Below are positions 1-11,769 of a stretch of DNA of 64,000 nucleotides, piece after piece. Within the stretch, counting starts at the first letter, position 1. Every line of letters starts with the position of its first letter. Made by a program: the position numbers and the translations under genes. The notes under the pieces are model-generated. The model did not search any database, was not told the origin of the DNA, and worked only from the letters and a program-made list of their open reading frames with translations. The stretch lies in assembly GCF_963924675.1 (NCBI RefSeq), contig NC_089230.1:4961001-5025000 (forward strand), given 5' to 3'. The stretch comes from Phocoena phocoena. Taxonomy: Eukaryota > Chordata > Mammalia > Artiodactyla > Phocoenidae.

Positions 1-266
1 CTCTTCCCTCTTGCCTCTCCCTCCCTCCCACCCTCCCTATCCCACCCCTCCAGGCTGTCACAAAGCATCGAGCTGATCTCCCTGTGCTATGCGGCTGCTT
101 CCCACTAGCCATCTACCTTACGTTTGGTAGTGTATATATGTCCATGACTCTCTCTCGCCCTGTCACAGCTCACCCTTCCGCCTCCCCATATCCTCAAGTC
201 CGTTCTCTAGTAGGTCTGTGTCTTTATTCCTGTCTTACCCCTAGGTTCTTCATGACATCTTTTTTC
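1..266 (-). other. L1-A 3' UTR (incomplete)
   Basis: Sequence after the ORF2 stop, continuing off the left edge. On the minus strand it is G/A-rich near its end (plus-strand C/T-rich at 1-55), like the G-rich stretch of L1 3' UTRs. No poly(A) tail is visible here. Confidence 0.8.
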
Positions 267-3200
267 TTAAATTCCATATATATGTGTTAGCATATGGTAT
301 TTGTCTTTCTCTTTCTGACTTACTTCACTCTGTATGACAGACTCTAGGTCTATCCACCTCATTACAAATAGCTCAATTTCGTTTCTTTTTATGGCTGAGT
401 GATAGTCCGTTGTATATATGTGCCACATCTTCTTTATCCATTCATCCGATGATGGGCACTTAGGTTGTTTCCATCTCCGGGCTATTGTAAATAGAGCCGC
501 AATGAACGTTTTGGTACATGGCTCTTTTTGAATTATGGTTTTCTCAGGGTATATGCCCAGTAGTGGGATTGCTGGGTCCTATGGTAGTTCTATTTGTAGT
601 TTTTTAAGGAACCTCCATACTGTTCTCCATAGTGGCTGAACCAATTCACATTCCCACCAGCAGTGCAAGAGTGTTCCCTTTTCTCCACACCCTCTCCAGC
701 ATTTATTGTTTCTAGATTTTTTGATGATGGCCATTCTGGCTGGTGTGAGATGATATCTCATTGTAGTTTTGATTTGCATTTCTCTAATGATTAATGATGT
801 TGAGCATTCTTTCATGTGTTTGTTGGCAGTCTGTATATCTTCTTTGGAGAAATGTCTATTAGGTCTTCTGCCCATTTTTGGATTGAGTTTTCTGTTTTTT
901 TGTTATTGAGCTGCATGAGCTGCTTGTAAATTTTGGAGATTAATCCTTTGTCAGTTGCTTCATTTGCAAATACTTTCTCCCATTCTGAGGGCTGTCTTTT
1001 GGTCTTGTTTATGGTTTCCTTTGCTGTGCAAAAGCTTTGAAGTTTCATTAGGTCCCATTTGTTTATTTTTGGTTTTATTTCCATTACTCTAGGAGGTGGG
1101 TCATAAAGGATCTTGCTGTGATTTATGTCATAGAGTATTCTGCCTATGTTTTCCTCTAAGAGTTTGATAGTTTCTGGCCTTACATTTAGGTCTTTAATCC
1201 ATTTTGAGCTTATTTTTGTGTATGGTGTTAGGGAGTGATCTAATCTCATACTTTTACATGTACCTGTCCAGTTTTCCCAGCACCACTTATTGAAGAGGCT
1301 GTCCTTTCTCCACTGTACATTCCTGCCTCCTTTATCAAAGATAAGGTGACCATATGTGCGTGGGTTTATCTCTGGGCTTTCTATCCTGTTCCATTGATCT
1401 ATCTTTCTGTTTTTGTGCCAGTACCATACTGTCTTGATGACTGTAGCTTTGTAATATAGCCTGAAGTCAGGGAGCCTAATTCCTCCAGCTCCATTTTTCG
1501 TTTTCAAGATTGCTTTGGCTATTCTGGGTCTTTTGTGTTTCCACAAATTGTGAAATTTTTTTGTTCTAGTTCTGTGAAAAATGCCAGTGGTAGTTTGATA
1601 GGGATTGCATTGAATCTGTAGACTGCTTTGGGTACTAGAGTCATTTTCACAATGTTGATTCTTCCAATCCAAGGACATGGTATATCTCTCCATCTATTTG
1701 TATCATCTTTAATTTCTTTCATCAGTGTCTTATAATTTTCTGCATACAGGTCTTTTGTCTCCTTAGGTAGGTTTATTCCTAGATATTTTATTCCTTTTGT
1801 TGCAATGGTAAATGGGAGTGTTTTCTTGATTTCACTTTCAGATTTTTCATCATTAGTGTATAGGAATGCCAGAGATTTCTGTGCATTAACTTTGTATCCT
1901 GCTACTTTACCAGATTCATTGATTAGCTCTAGTAGTGTTCTGGTAGCATCTGTAGGATTCTCTATGTATAGTATCATGTCATCTGCAAACAGTGACAGCT
2001 TTACTTCTTCTTTTCTGATTTGGATTCCTTTTATTTCCTTTTCTTCTTTGATTGCTGTGGCTAAAACTTCCAAAACTATGTTGAATAAGAGTGGTGAGAG
2101 TGGGCAACCTTGTCTTGTTCCTGATCTTAGTGGAAATGCTTTCAGTTTTTCACCATTGAGGATGATGTTGGCTGTGGGTTTGTCATATATGGCCTTTATT
2201 ATGTTGAGGAAAGTTCCCTCTATGCCTACATTCTGCAGGGTCTGTATCATAAATGTGTGTTGAATTTTGTCAAACGCTTTCTCTGCATCTATTGAGATGA
2301 TCATATGGTTTTTCTCCTTCAATTTGTTAATATGGTTTATCACATTGATTGATTTGCGTATATTGAAGAATCCTTGCATTCCTGGAATAAACCCCACTTG
2401 ATCATGGTGTATGATCCTTTTAATGTGCTGTTGGATTCTGTTTGCTAGTATTTTGTTGAGGATTTTTGCATCTATGTTCATCAGTGATATTGGCCTGTAG
2501 TTTTCTTTCTTTGTGACATCCTTGTCTGGTTTTGGTATCAAGGTGATGGTGGCCTCGTAGAATGAACTTGGGAGTGTTCCTCCCTCTGCTATATTTTGGA
2601 AGAGTTTGAGAAGGATAGGTGTTAGCTCTTCTCTAAATGTTTGATAGAATTCGCCTGTGAAGCCATCTGGTCCTGGGCTTTTGTTTGTTGGAAGCTTTTT
2701 AATCACAGTTTCAATTTCAGAGCTTGTGATTGGTCTGTTCATATTTTCTATTTCTTCCTGATTCAATCTTGGCAGGTTGTGCATTTCTAAGAATTTGTCC
2801 ATTTCTTCCAGGTTGTCCATTTTATTGGCATAGAGTTGCTTGTAGTAATCTCTCATGATCTTTTGTATTTCTGCAGTGTCAGTTGTTACTTCTCCTTTTT
2901 CATTTCTAATTCTGTTGATTTGAGTCTTCTCCCTTTTTTTCTTGATGAGTCTGGCTAATGGTTTATCTATTTTGTTTATCTTCTCAAAGAACCAGCTTTT
3001 AGTTTTATTGATCTTTGCTATTGTTTCCTTCATTTCTTTTTCATTTATTTCTGATCTGATTTTTATGATTTCTTTCCTTCTGCTAACTTTGGGGGTTTTT
3101 TGTTCTTCTTTCTCTAATTGCTTTAGGTGCAAGGTTAGGTTGTTTATTCGAGATGTTTCCTGTTTCTTAAGGTAGGCTTGTATAGCTATAAACTTCCCTC

Positions 3201-4079
3201 TTAGGACTGCTTTTGCTGCATCCCATAGGTTTTGGGTCGTCACGTCTCCATTGTCAATTGTTTCAGGTATTTTTTGATTTCCTCTTTGATTTCTTCAGTG
3301 ATCACTTCGTTATTAAGTAGTGTATTGTTTAGCCTCCATGTGTTTGTATTTTTTACAGATTTTTTCCTGTAATTGATATCTAGTCTCATAGCATTGTGGT
3401 CGGAGAAGATACTTGATACAATGTCATTTTTCTTAAATTTACCAAGGCTTGATTTGTGACCCAAGATATGATCTATCCTGGAGAATGTTCCATGAGCACT
3501 TGAGAAAAATGTGTATTCTGTTGTTTTTGGATGCAGTGTTCTATAAATAGCAATTAAGTCCATCTTGTTTAATGTATCATTTAAAGCTTGTGCTTCCTTA
3601 TTTATTTTCGTTTGGGATGATCTGTACATTGGTGAAAGTGGGGTGTTAAAGTCCCCTACTATGAATGTGTTACTGTCAATTTCCCCTTTTATGGATGTTA
3701 GTATTTGCCTTATGTATTGAGGTGCTCCTGTGTTGGGTGCATAAATATTTACAATTGTTATATCTTCTTCTTGGATTGATCCCTTGATCATTATGTAGTG
3801 TCCTTCTTTGTCTCTTCTAATAGTCTTTATTTTAAAGTCTATTTTGTCTGATATGAGAATTGCTACTCCAGCTCTCTTTTGGTTTCCATTTGCATGGAAT
3901 ATCTTTTTCCATCCCCTTACTTTCAGTCTGTATGTGTCTCTAGGTCTGAAGTGGGTCTCTTTTAGACAGCATATAGGGTCTTGTTTTTGTATCCATTCAG
4001 CCAATCTGTGTCTTTTGGTGGGAGCATTTAGTCCATTTACATTTAAGGTAATTATCGATATGTATGTTCCTATTCCCAT
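267..4079 (-). pseudogene. L1-A ORF2 (endonuclease / reverse transcriptase), broken
   Basis: This is the L1 ORF2 protein, which nicks target DNA and reverse-transcribes L1 RNA at the nick. Open segments on the minus strand are 4079-3240 (APE-like endonuclease, with motifs KETH, VGDFN, RIDHI and SDHNA), 3243-1519 (reverse transcriptase with the FADD catalytic box), 1693-812 (distal RT and thumb region) and 875-579 (C-terminal Cys/His-rich CWRGCG...HCWWEC element). After a TAG at 577-575 the frame stays open to the natural TAA at 269-267. The breaks near 3243, 1556-1562 (a run of seven T on the plus strand) and 857-861 each look like loss of one base. The total length fits the family. The catalytic motifs survive, but a full protein is not encoded as written. 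Confidence 0.93.
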
Positions 4080-4137
4080 TTTCTAAATTGTTTTGGGTTC
4101 GTTATTGTAGGTCTTTTCCTTCTCTTGTGTTTCTTGC

Positions 4138-4997
4138 CTAGAGAAGTTCCTTTAGCAGTTGTTGTAGAGCTGGTTTGGTGGTGCTGAACTCTCTCAGCAT
4201 TTGCTTGTCTGTAATGGTTTTAATTTCTCCATCAAATCTGAATGAGATCCTTGCTGGGTAGAGTAATCTTGGTTGTAGGTTTTTCTCCTTCATCACTTTA
4301 TATATGTCCTGCCACTCCTTTCTGGCTTGCAAAGTTTCTGCTGAAACATCAGCTGTTAACCTTATGGGGATTCCTTTGTGTGTTATGTGTTGTTTTTCCC
4401 TTGCTGCTATTAATATATTTTCTTTGTATTTAATTTTTGACAGTTTGATTAATATGTGTCTTGGCATATTTCTCCTTGGATTTATCCTGTATGGGACTCT
4501 CTGTGCTTCCTGGACTTAACTATTTCCTTTCTCATATTAGGGAAGTTTTCAACTATAATCTCTTCAAATATTTTCTCAGTCCCTTTCTTTTTCTGTTCTT
4601 CTGGAACCCCTATAATTCGAATGTTGGTGCATTTAATGTTGTCCCAGAGGTCTCTGAGACTGTCCTCAGTTCTTTTCATTCTTTTTTCTTTATTCTGCTC
4701 TGCAGTAGTTATTTCCACTCTTTTATCTTCCAGGTCACTTATCCGTTCTTCTGCCTCAGTTATTCTGCTATTGATCCCATCTAGAGTATTTTTCATTTCA
4801 TTTATTGTGTTGTTCATCTTTGTTTGTTTCATCTTTAGTTCTTCTAGGTCCTTGTTAAATGTTTGTTGCATTTTCTCTATTCTATTTCCAAGATTTTGGA
4901 TCATCTTTACTATCGTTATTCTGAATTCTTTTTCAGGTAGACTGCCTATTTCCTCTTCATTTGTTAGGTCTGGTGGGTTTTTATCTTGCTCCTTCAT
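4138..4997 (-). pseudogene. L1-A ORF1 (RNA-binding chaperone), one frameshift
   Basis: L1 ORF1p trimerises and coats L1 RNA. The N-terminal segment (4997-4482, 171 residues) starts at an ATG preceded directly by an in-frame TAG, which fixes the start. It contains a Lys/Glu-rich heptad stretch typical of the coiled coil, followed by the start of the RRM-like domain (RIIGVPEE). The C-terminal segment (4467-4138, 109 residues) has the conserved ORF1 C-terminal domain (AREKQ, IPIRLTAD, LLYPARISF). The two lie in different frames, and the switch occurs near 4515-4520 and looks like loss of one base. The span of about 286 codons is shorter than the human 338, mainly in the coiled-coil part. Confidence 0.92.
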
Positions 4998-5555
4998 CTA
5001 CTGTGTGTTTTTCTGTCTTCTCATTTTGCTTATCTTACTGTGTTTGGGGTCTCCTTTTTGCGGGCTGCAGGTTCATAGTTCCCGTTGTTTTTGGTGTCTG
5101 TCCCCAGTGGCTAAGGTTGGTTCAGTGGGTTGTGTAGGCTTTCTGGGGGAGGGGACTAGTGCCTGTGTTGTGGTGGATGAGGCTGGATCTTGTCTTTCTG
5201 GTGGGCAGGTCCACATCTGGTGGTGTGTTTTGGGGTGTCTGTGGACTTATTATGATTTTAGGCAGCCTCTCTGCTAATGGGTGGGGTTGTGTTCCTGTTT
5301 TGCTAGTTGTTTGTCATAGGATGTCCAGCACTGTAGCTTGCTAGTAGTTGAGTGAAGCTGGGTGCTGGCGTTCAGATGGAGATCTCTGGGAGATTTTCGC
5401 CATTTGATATTATGTGGAGCTGGGAAGTCTCTTGTTGACCAGTGTCCTGAAGTTGGCTCTCCCACCTCAGAGGCACAGCACTGACTTATGGCACCAAGAG
5501 CCTTTCATCCACCCGGCTCAGAATAAAAGGGAGAAAAACTAGAGAAAGAATTAGT

Positions 5556-5705
5556 AGAAGTAGGAAGAAAGAAAGGAAGGAAGGAAGCAAGCAAGAAAGA
5601 AAAGAAAAGAAGGAAAGAAAGAAAGAAAGAAAGGAGGGAGGGAGGGACGGTGGAAGGAAGGAAGGAAGGAGGGAAGGGAGGAAAAAAGAAAGAAAGAAGA
5701 TGAAG
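5556..5705. repeat. (GAAA/GGAA)n purine microsatellite
   Basis: About 150 bp of almost pure plus-strand purine built from GAAA, GGAA and GGGA words, inside the L1-A 5' UTR. The antisense pyrimidine strand gives a Phe/Ser/Pro-rich open frame that is not a gene. Confidence 0.95.
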
Positions 5706-6198
5706 TAAAATAAAATAAAGTAAAATATAATAAATTTATTAAATTAAAATTATTAAGGAAAATAATTTTAAAAAAACGGATGGATAGAACCTTAGGACAA
5801 ATGGTGGAAGCAAACTCTATGGACAAAATCTCACACAGAAGCATACACATACACACTCACAAAAAGAGTAAAAGGGGAAAAAATCATAAATCTTGCTCTC
5901 AAAGTCCACCTCCTCAATTTGGGATGATTCGTTGTCTAAAGGAGGGAAGGAAGGAAAGAAAGAAAGAAGATAAAGTAAAATAAAGTTTTTAAAATTAATT
6001 ATTAAGAAAAAAATTTAAAAAAAAAACAACACGGACGGATAGAACCCTAGGACAAATGGTGGAAGCAAAGCTATACAGACAGAATCTCACACAGAAGCAT
6101 ATACATACACACTCACAAAAAGAGGAAAAGGGGAAAAAATCATAAATCTTGCTGTCAAAGTCCACCCCCTCAATTTGGGATGATTTGTTGTCTAGTCA
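5690..6198. repeat. Tandem duplication of ~254 bp in L1-A 5' UTR
   Basis: Two copies of one unit lie head to tail, about 5690-5945 and 5946-6198. Each begins with GAAAGAAAGA, passes through an AT-rich linker, then GGAYGGATAGAACC, and ends with GGGATGATTYGTTGTCTA. The anchor GGATGGATAGAACC at 5777 recurs as GGACGGATAGAACC about 254 bp later. The copies differ by small indels and some substitutions. Confidence 0.9.
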
Positions 6199-7374
6199 TG
6201 TTTTCCACAGATGCAGGTACATCACGTTGATCGTGGAGATTTAATCCGCTGCTCCTGAGGCTGCTGGGAGGGATTTCCCTTCTCTTCTTTGTTCTCACAG
6301 CTCTCAGGGGCTCAGCTTTGGATTTGGCCCCGCCTCTGCTTGAAGGTCGCCGGAGGGCGTCTGTTCCTTGCTCAGACAGGACGGGGTTAAAGGAGCCGCT
6401 GATTCGGGGGCTCTGGCTCACTCAGGCCGGGAGGGGGAGGGAGGGGCACGGAGTGCGGGTCGAGCCTGCGGCGGCAGAGGCCGGTGTGACGTTGCACCAG
6501 CCTGAGGCGCAATGTGCGTTCTCCCGGGGAAGTTGTTCCTGGATCCCGAGACCCTGGCAGTGGCTGGCTGCACAGGCTCCCTGGGAGGGAGGTGTGGGTA
6601 TTGACCTGTGCTCGCACACAGGCTTCTTGGTGGCGGCAGCAGCAGCCTTAGCATCTTCTGCCCGTCTCTGGGGTCCGTGCTTTTAGCCGCGGCTCACGCC
6701 CGTCTCTGGAGCTCCTTTAAGCAGCGCTCTTAATCCCCTCTCCTCGCGCACCAGGAAACAAAGGGAAGACAAAGTCTCTTGCCTCTTTGGCAGCCCCAGA
6801 CCTTTTCCCCAACTCCCTTCCGGCCAGCCGTGGCGCACTAACCCCCTGTAGGCTGTGTTCACGCCTCCAACCCCAGTCCTCTCCCTGCGCTCCGACCAAA
6901 TCCCGAGCCTCAGCTCACAGCCCCACCCACCCCGGCGGGTGAGCAGACAAGCCTCTCGAGCTGGTGAGTGCCGGTTGGCCCTGATCCTCTGTGCGGCAAT
7001 CTCTCCGGTTTGCCTTCCGCACCCATGTTGCTGTCTGTGCTCTCCTCCGCGGCGCCGAAGCTCCCCCCTCCGCCACCTGCAGTCTCCGCCCGCGAAGGGG
7101 CTTCCTAATGTGTGGAAATCTTTCCTCCTTCACAGCTCCCTCCCACTGGTGCAGGTCCCGTCCCTATCCTTTTGTCTCTGTTTATTCTTTTTTCTTTTGC
7201 CCTACCCAGGTACGTGGGGGGTTTCTTGCCTTTTGGGAGGTCTGAGGTCTTCTGCCAGCGTTCAGTAGGTGTTCTGTAGGAGTTGTTCCACGTGTAGATG
7301 TATTTCTGGTGTATCTGTGGGGAGGAAGGTGATCTCCGCATCTTACTCTTCCGGTATCTTCCCCTAGTCCCCCC

Positions 7375-7830
7375 GACAAATGTCTTATAATTATCTCTAA
7401 TGTATCTTTTTTTTAGGTTGATTTTGTCTTATATAGAAGCGCCTGCTTTCTTTTGCCTGGAATTTTGCTCGCATATATTTTTTTCCATCCTCTAACTTTC
7501 AGTCTCTTTGTCTCCTGTACTTTGGATATGTTTGTTGTAAACAACATGTAGCTAGATTTTTTTTTAAATCCAGTATAATAATCTTCTGTGTTTCCACTGG
7601 AGCTTTTTAGTTCATTTATAATTTGTTACAACTGTTAAGTTTACATTTATATCTTCTATCTTATTTTGTAGCTTTTACTTTTCCTGACTTTTTATTTTCC
7701 TCTTTTTTTTTTTTTTTTTTGGTCTTATATGTATGGATTATTTTTCTGCCCATGTTTTTCCTCCACAGAATGGAAGTTAAATACTTTGTAACTCTTCTTA
7801 GTGGTTGCCCCATCATGTGCTATCATGTCT
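7375..7830 (-). mobile_element. Old L1M fragment, endonuclease end and inter-ORF spacer
   Basis: On the plus strand this reads like the reverse complement of an old L1 around the ORF2 start, then the ORF2-ORF1 spacer, ending in a phrase (TTAGTGGTTGCCC, about 7799-7811) usual for that spacer. It is heavily diverged, with no usable frame. It appears to be the left half of the L1M element that resumes at 14977. Confidence 0.65.
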
Positions 7831-8240
7831 GCAGAAACAAACACCAATTTTTTCTGAAGAAACCCTGTTCTCCTGCTCTAACAGAGACAGGACTGTGCCC
7901 AGCACTCTTCCTTTTAATCTCATGCTAGAATTGCCCTCCCACACCCCATGTCTTGAATGTAGGTGTGGCCACGTGACTTGCTTTGGCTAAGAAGAGGTGA
8001 AGGAGGTCGTATGTGGTTAAGAAGCAATGAGTGATTCCCTTTATTCTTTTCCACCTGCCGTTTTGAATATGGAAAGATGTGTCAACATGGAAACTCATTT
8101 CCCCTGGGTCCTTGAGGGCTTGTGATTGAGCACGTACTGACCTGCATATGGCTAGGTGGTGTAAGGGAAAATAAAGCTTTATTGTATTCTGTCACTGACA
8201 TTTGAGGACTGCTTGTTACTGTAGGAAAACCCAGCCTAAC
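7830..8240. mobile_element. Degenerate interspersed repeat, family unassigned
   Basis: This block interrupts the L1M spacer. It contains phrases common in old mammalian repeats (GTGGCCACGTGACTTGCTTTGG near 7965; a TTGAGGACTGCTTGTTACTG-like end near 8200). It resembles an LTR of the MaLR type or a DNA-element remnant, but I cannot assign it without a repeat library. No gene is seen. Confidence 0.4.
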
Positions 8241-8259
8241 CTGAATGATTCAATATTTT
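8241..8259. repeat. Left target-site duplication of L1-B
   Basis: CTGAATGATTCAATATTTT recurs at the other end of L1-B with one mismatch (T to C at position 10). A 19-bp flanking repeat is normal for L1 target-primed insertion. Confidence 0.93.
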
Positions 8260-8655
8260 TTGAACATTTTTATTGAGGTCCAGTTGATGTATAATATTGA
8301 GTAAGTTACAGGTGTATAACATAGTGATTCACAAGTTTTAAAGGTTATATTCCATTTATAGTTATTATAAAATATTTGCTGTATTCCCTGTGTTGTACTA
8401 TATATCCTTGTTGCTTATCTATTTTAAACATGGTAGTCTGTACCTATTAATCCCCTATCTCTATCTTGCCCATCCCCCTTCCCTTTTCTTGTTATATTCA
8501 CTAGTCTTATTTTTTTAGATTCCACATATAAGGGATATCATACAGTATTTGTCTTTTTTTATCTGACTTAATTTACTTAGCATAATACCCTCCAAGTCCA
8601 TCTATGTTGTTACAAATGGCAAAAATTAATTCTTTTTTATGACTGAATAGTATTC

Positions 8656-8656
<1 letters not shown>

Positions 8657-8700
<44 letters not shown>

Positions 8701-8710
8701 CATACACATA
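8657..8710. repeat. (TG)n / (TA)n microsatellite in L1-B
   Basis: About 18 TG units followed by ATATACATACACATA. It expands the short TATATGTG motif present at the matching place in L1-A. Confidence 0.95.
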
Positions 8711-11700
8711 CCATATCTTCTCTATGCATTCATCTGCTGATGAACACTTAGGCTGCTTCCGTATCTCAGCCATTGTAAATAATGCTGTGACATTAGGGTG
8801 CATGTATCTTTTTGAATTAGTGTTTTTGTTTTTTTCGTATACATACACAGGAGTGGAGTTGCTGGGTCATATGGTAGAAGTTCTTGAGAAACCTCCGTAC
8901 TGTTTTCCATAGTGGCTGTACCAATTTACATTCCTACCAACAGTGTATGAGGGTTTCCTTTTCTCCACACCCTTGCCAACATTCATTTTTTGTGGTCTTT
9001 TTGATGATAGCCATTCCAACAGGTGTGAGGTGACATCTCATCGTGGTTTTAATTTATATTTCTCTAATTAACAATGATGAGCATCTTTTCATATTCCTGT
9101 TGGCCACCTGTATGTCTGCTTTGGAAAAATTTCTACTCAGGTCTTCTGCCCATTTTTTTAATTGAGTTGTTTGCTTTTTTACTGTTGAGTTTAATAAGCT
9201 GTGTATATATTTTGGATATTAACCCCTTATCAGTCATATGATTTGCAAGTATTTCCTCCCATTCAGTAGGTTGTCTTTTTGTTTTGTCAATGGTTTCCCT
9301 TGCTGGGCAAAAGCTTTTAAGTTTAAATAGGTCCCATTTGTTTACTTTTGCTTTTATTTCCTTTGCTTTAGGAGAAAGAAAAATTGCTATGATTTATGTC
9401 AAAAAGTGTTCTGCCTCTGTTTTCTTCTAGTTTTATGGTGTCCAGTCTTACATTTAGGTCTTTAATCCAATTTTGAGTTTACTTTTGTATGTGGTATTAG
9501 AGAATGTTCTAATTTCATTCTGTTGCATGTAGCTGTCCAGTTTTCCTAGCACCACTTATTGAAGAGACTGTCATTTCTCCATTGTATATTCTTGCCTCCT
9601 TTGTCATAGATTAATTGACTGTAAGTGCATGAGTTTATTTCTGGGCTCTCATTCTGTTCCATTGTTCTTTGTATCTGGTTTTGTGCCAATACCATGCTGT
9701 TTTAATTATTATAGCTTTGTAGTATAGTCTGAAGTCTGGGCGGGTTATACCTCCAGCTTTGTTCTTTTTTCTCAGGATTGTTTTGGCAATTCAGGATCTT
9801 TTGTGGTTCCATATAAATTTTAGTATTATCTGTTCTAGTTCTATGAAAAAAACCCTTGGTATTTTGATAGGGACTGCTTTGAATCTGTAGATTGCTTTGG
9901 ATAGTATGGTCATTTAAACAAGATTAATTCTTCCAATCCATGAACACAATATGTATTTCCATCTCTCTATGTCATCTTTAATTTCTTTCATCAGAGTCTT
10001 ATAATTTTCCAAGTATAGGTATTTTACCTCCTTACGAAGGTTTATTCCTAGGTATTTTAATCTTTTTGATGCAGTTGTAAATGGGATTGCTTCCTTAATT
10101 TATCTTTCTGATAGCTTGTTAGTGTAGAGAAATGCAACAGATTTCTGTATATTAATTTTGTATACTGCAACTTTACCAAATTCATTGAGTTCTTGTAATT
10201 TTTTGGTGACATCTTCAGAGTTTTCTATGAATAGTATCATGTAATCTGAATGACAGTTTTACCTCTTCCTTACCAATTTGGATTCTTTTTCTTTTCCTTG
10301 TCTGGTTGCTGTGGCTGGGACCTCAATACCACATTGAATAAAAGTGGTGAGAGTGGGCATCCTTTTCTTGTTCCTGATCTTAGAGGAAAAGCTTTCAGCT
10401 TTTCACCATTGAGTATGATGATAGCTGTGGGCTTGTCATGTATGACCTTTATTATGTTGATGTATGTTCCCTCTATGTCCACATTCTGGAAAGATTTGAT
10501 CTTAAATAGACGTTGAATTTTGTGAAAAAGTTTTTTCTGCATCTATTGAGATGATCATATGGTTTTTATTCTTCAATTTGTGCGTGTGGTGTATCACATT
10601 GATTTTTGCAGATATTGAAAAATCCTTGCATCCCTAGGACAAACCCACTTGATCATGGTGTATGATCCTTTTGATGTATTGTTGGATTCAGTTTGCATAT
10701 TTTATTGAGGATTTTTGCATCTATGTTCATCAGTGATATTGGCCTGTGGTTTTCTTTTTTTGTGACTTCTTTGTCTAGTTTTAATATCAGGGTGGTGCTG
10801 GTGTTGTAGAATGAGTTTGGAAGTGTCCCTTCCCCTGCAATTTTTTTAATGAAATTGCTTGAGAAAGACAGGTGTAATGTCTTCTCTAAATGTTTGGTAG
10901 AATTCAATGTGAAGCCATCTCTTCCTGGACTTTTGTTTTGAGTTTGTTTTATTACTGATTCAATTTCGTTACTGGTAATTGGTCTGTTCATATTTTCTAT
11001 TTATTCCTTGTTCAGAATTGGGAGAGTATAAATTTCTAGGAATTCGTCCCTTCTTCTAGGTTGTCTATTTTATTGGCTGGCCTTATAGTTGTTCATAGTA
11101 GTCTCTTATGATTCTTAGCATTTCTGTAGTTTCAGCTGTAACTTCCCTTTTTTCATTTCTGATTTTATTGATTTGGGCCCTGTCTTTTTTCCTTATGAGT
11201 CTGGCTAAATGTTTATCAATTTTGTTGATCTCTTCAAAGAGCCAGCTCTTAGTTTCATTGATCTTTTCTATTATTTTAATCATTTATTTCTGTCTGATCT
11301 TTGATATCTGTTCTAAGTTTGGGTTTTGTATATTCTTTTCTAACTCCTTTTAGGTATAAGGTTAGGTTGTTTATTTGAGATTTTTCTTGTTTCCTGAGGT
11401 AAGCTTGTATCACTATATACTGCCCTCTTAGAACTGCTTTTGCTGTTCCCACGATAGATTTTGGATCATTGTGTTTCTGTTTTCATTTGTGTCCAGGTAT
11501 TTTTTGATATCCTCTTCGAGTTCTTCAGTGATCTATTGATTGTTTAGTAGCAAATTGTTTAGCCTCCACATGTTTGTGTTTTTTCCGGGTTTTTTTGGTA
11601 GTTGATACCTAGTCTTATAGTGTTGTGATCAGAAAAGATGTTTGATATGATTTCAGTTTTCCTAAATTTACTGAGGCTTGTTTTGTGGCCTAGCATGTGA

Positions 11701-11769
11701 TCCTGGAGAATGTTCTATGTGAACTTGAATGTGTATTCTGCTGCTTTTGGGTGGAGTGTTTTATACATG

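Larger units (their letters stand above)
1..7374 (-). mobile_element. Full-length LINE-1 (L1-A), antisense, 3' tail beyond left edge
   Basis: Read on the minus strand the order is 5' UTR (7374-4998), ORF1 (4997-4138), a 58-bp spacer, ORF2 (4079-267) and 3' UTR (266-1), which is the standard mammalian L1 layout. The poly(A) tail and left target-site duplication lie outside the window. The 5' boundary is put at about 7374, where the C-rich end of the 5' UTR meets AT-rich sequence of an older L1M. ORF2 spans about 1270 codons, close to the usual 1275. The copy looks young, because ORF1 and ORF2 are still largely readable, but it cannot be autonomous as written: ORF1 has one frameshift, and ORF2 has three frameshifts and a stop. 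Confidence 0.95.
4998..7374 (-). promoter_or_regulatory. L1-A 5' UTR with internal promoter region
   Basis: About 2.4 kb upstream of ORF1. The outer half (roughly 6200-7374) is GC- and CpG-rich, as expected of the internal promoter of an L1. The inner half holds a purine-rich microsatellite and a 250-bp tandem duplication. Its start (near 7374 on the minus strand) is G-rich. No coding is expected; open frames here are short and overlap on both strands. Promoter activity is inferred from position only. Confidence 0.75.

Noticed and set aside
1805..2263. 152-codon plus-strand ORF
   Set aside because: Antisense shadow of L1-A ORF2 reverse transcriptase.
4456..5277. 273-codon plus-strand ORF, hydrophobic, looking like a membrane protein
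   Set aside because: It is the complement of the L1-A ORF1 coiled coil; Lys/Glu-rich coding read backwards gives Phe/Ser/Leu-rich sequence.
6318..7379. Several ORFs on both strands in GC-rich DNA
   Set aside because: They lie in the L1-A 5' UTR, overlap each other and show no domain; high GC alone lengthens open frames.
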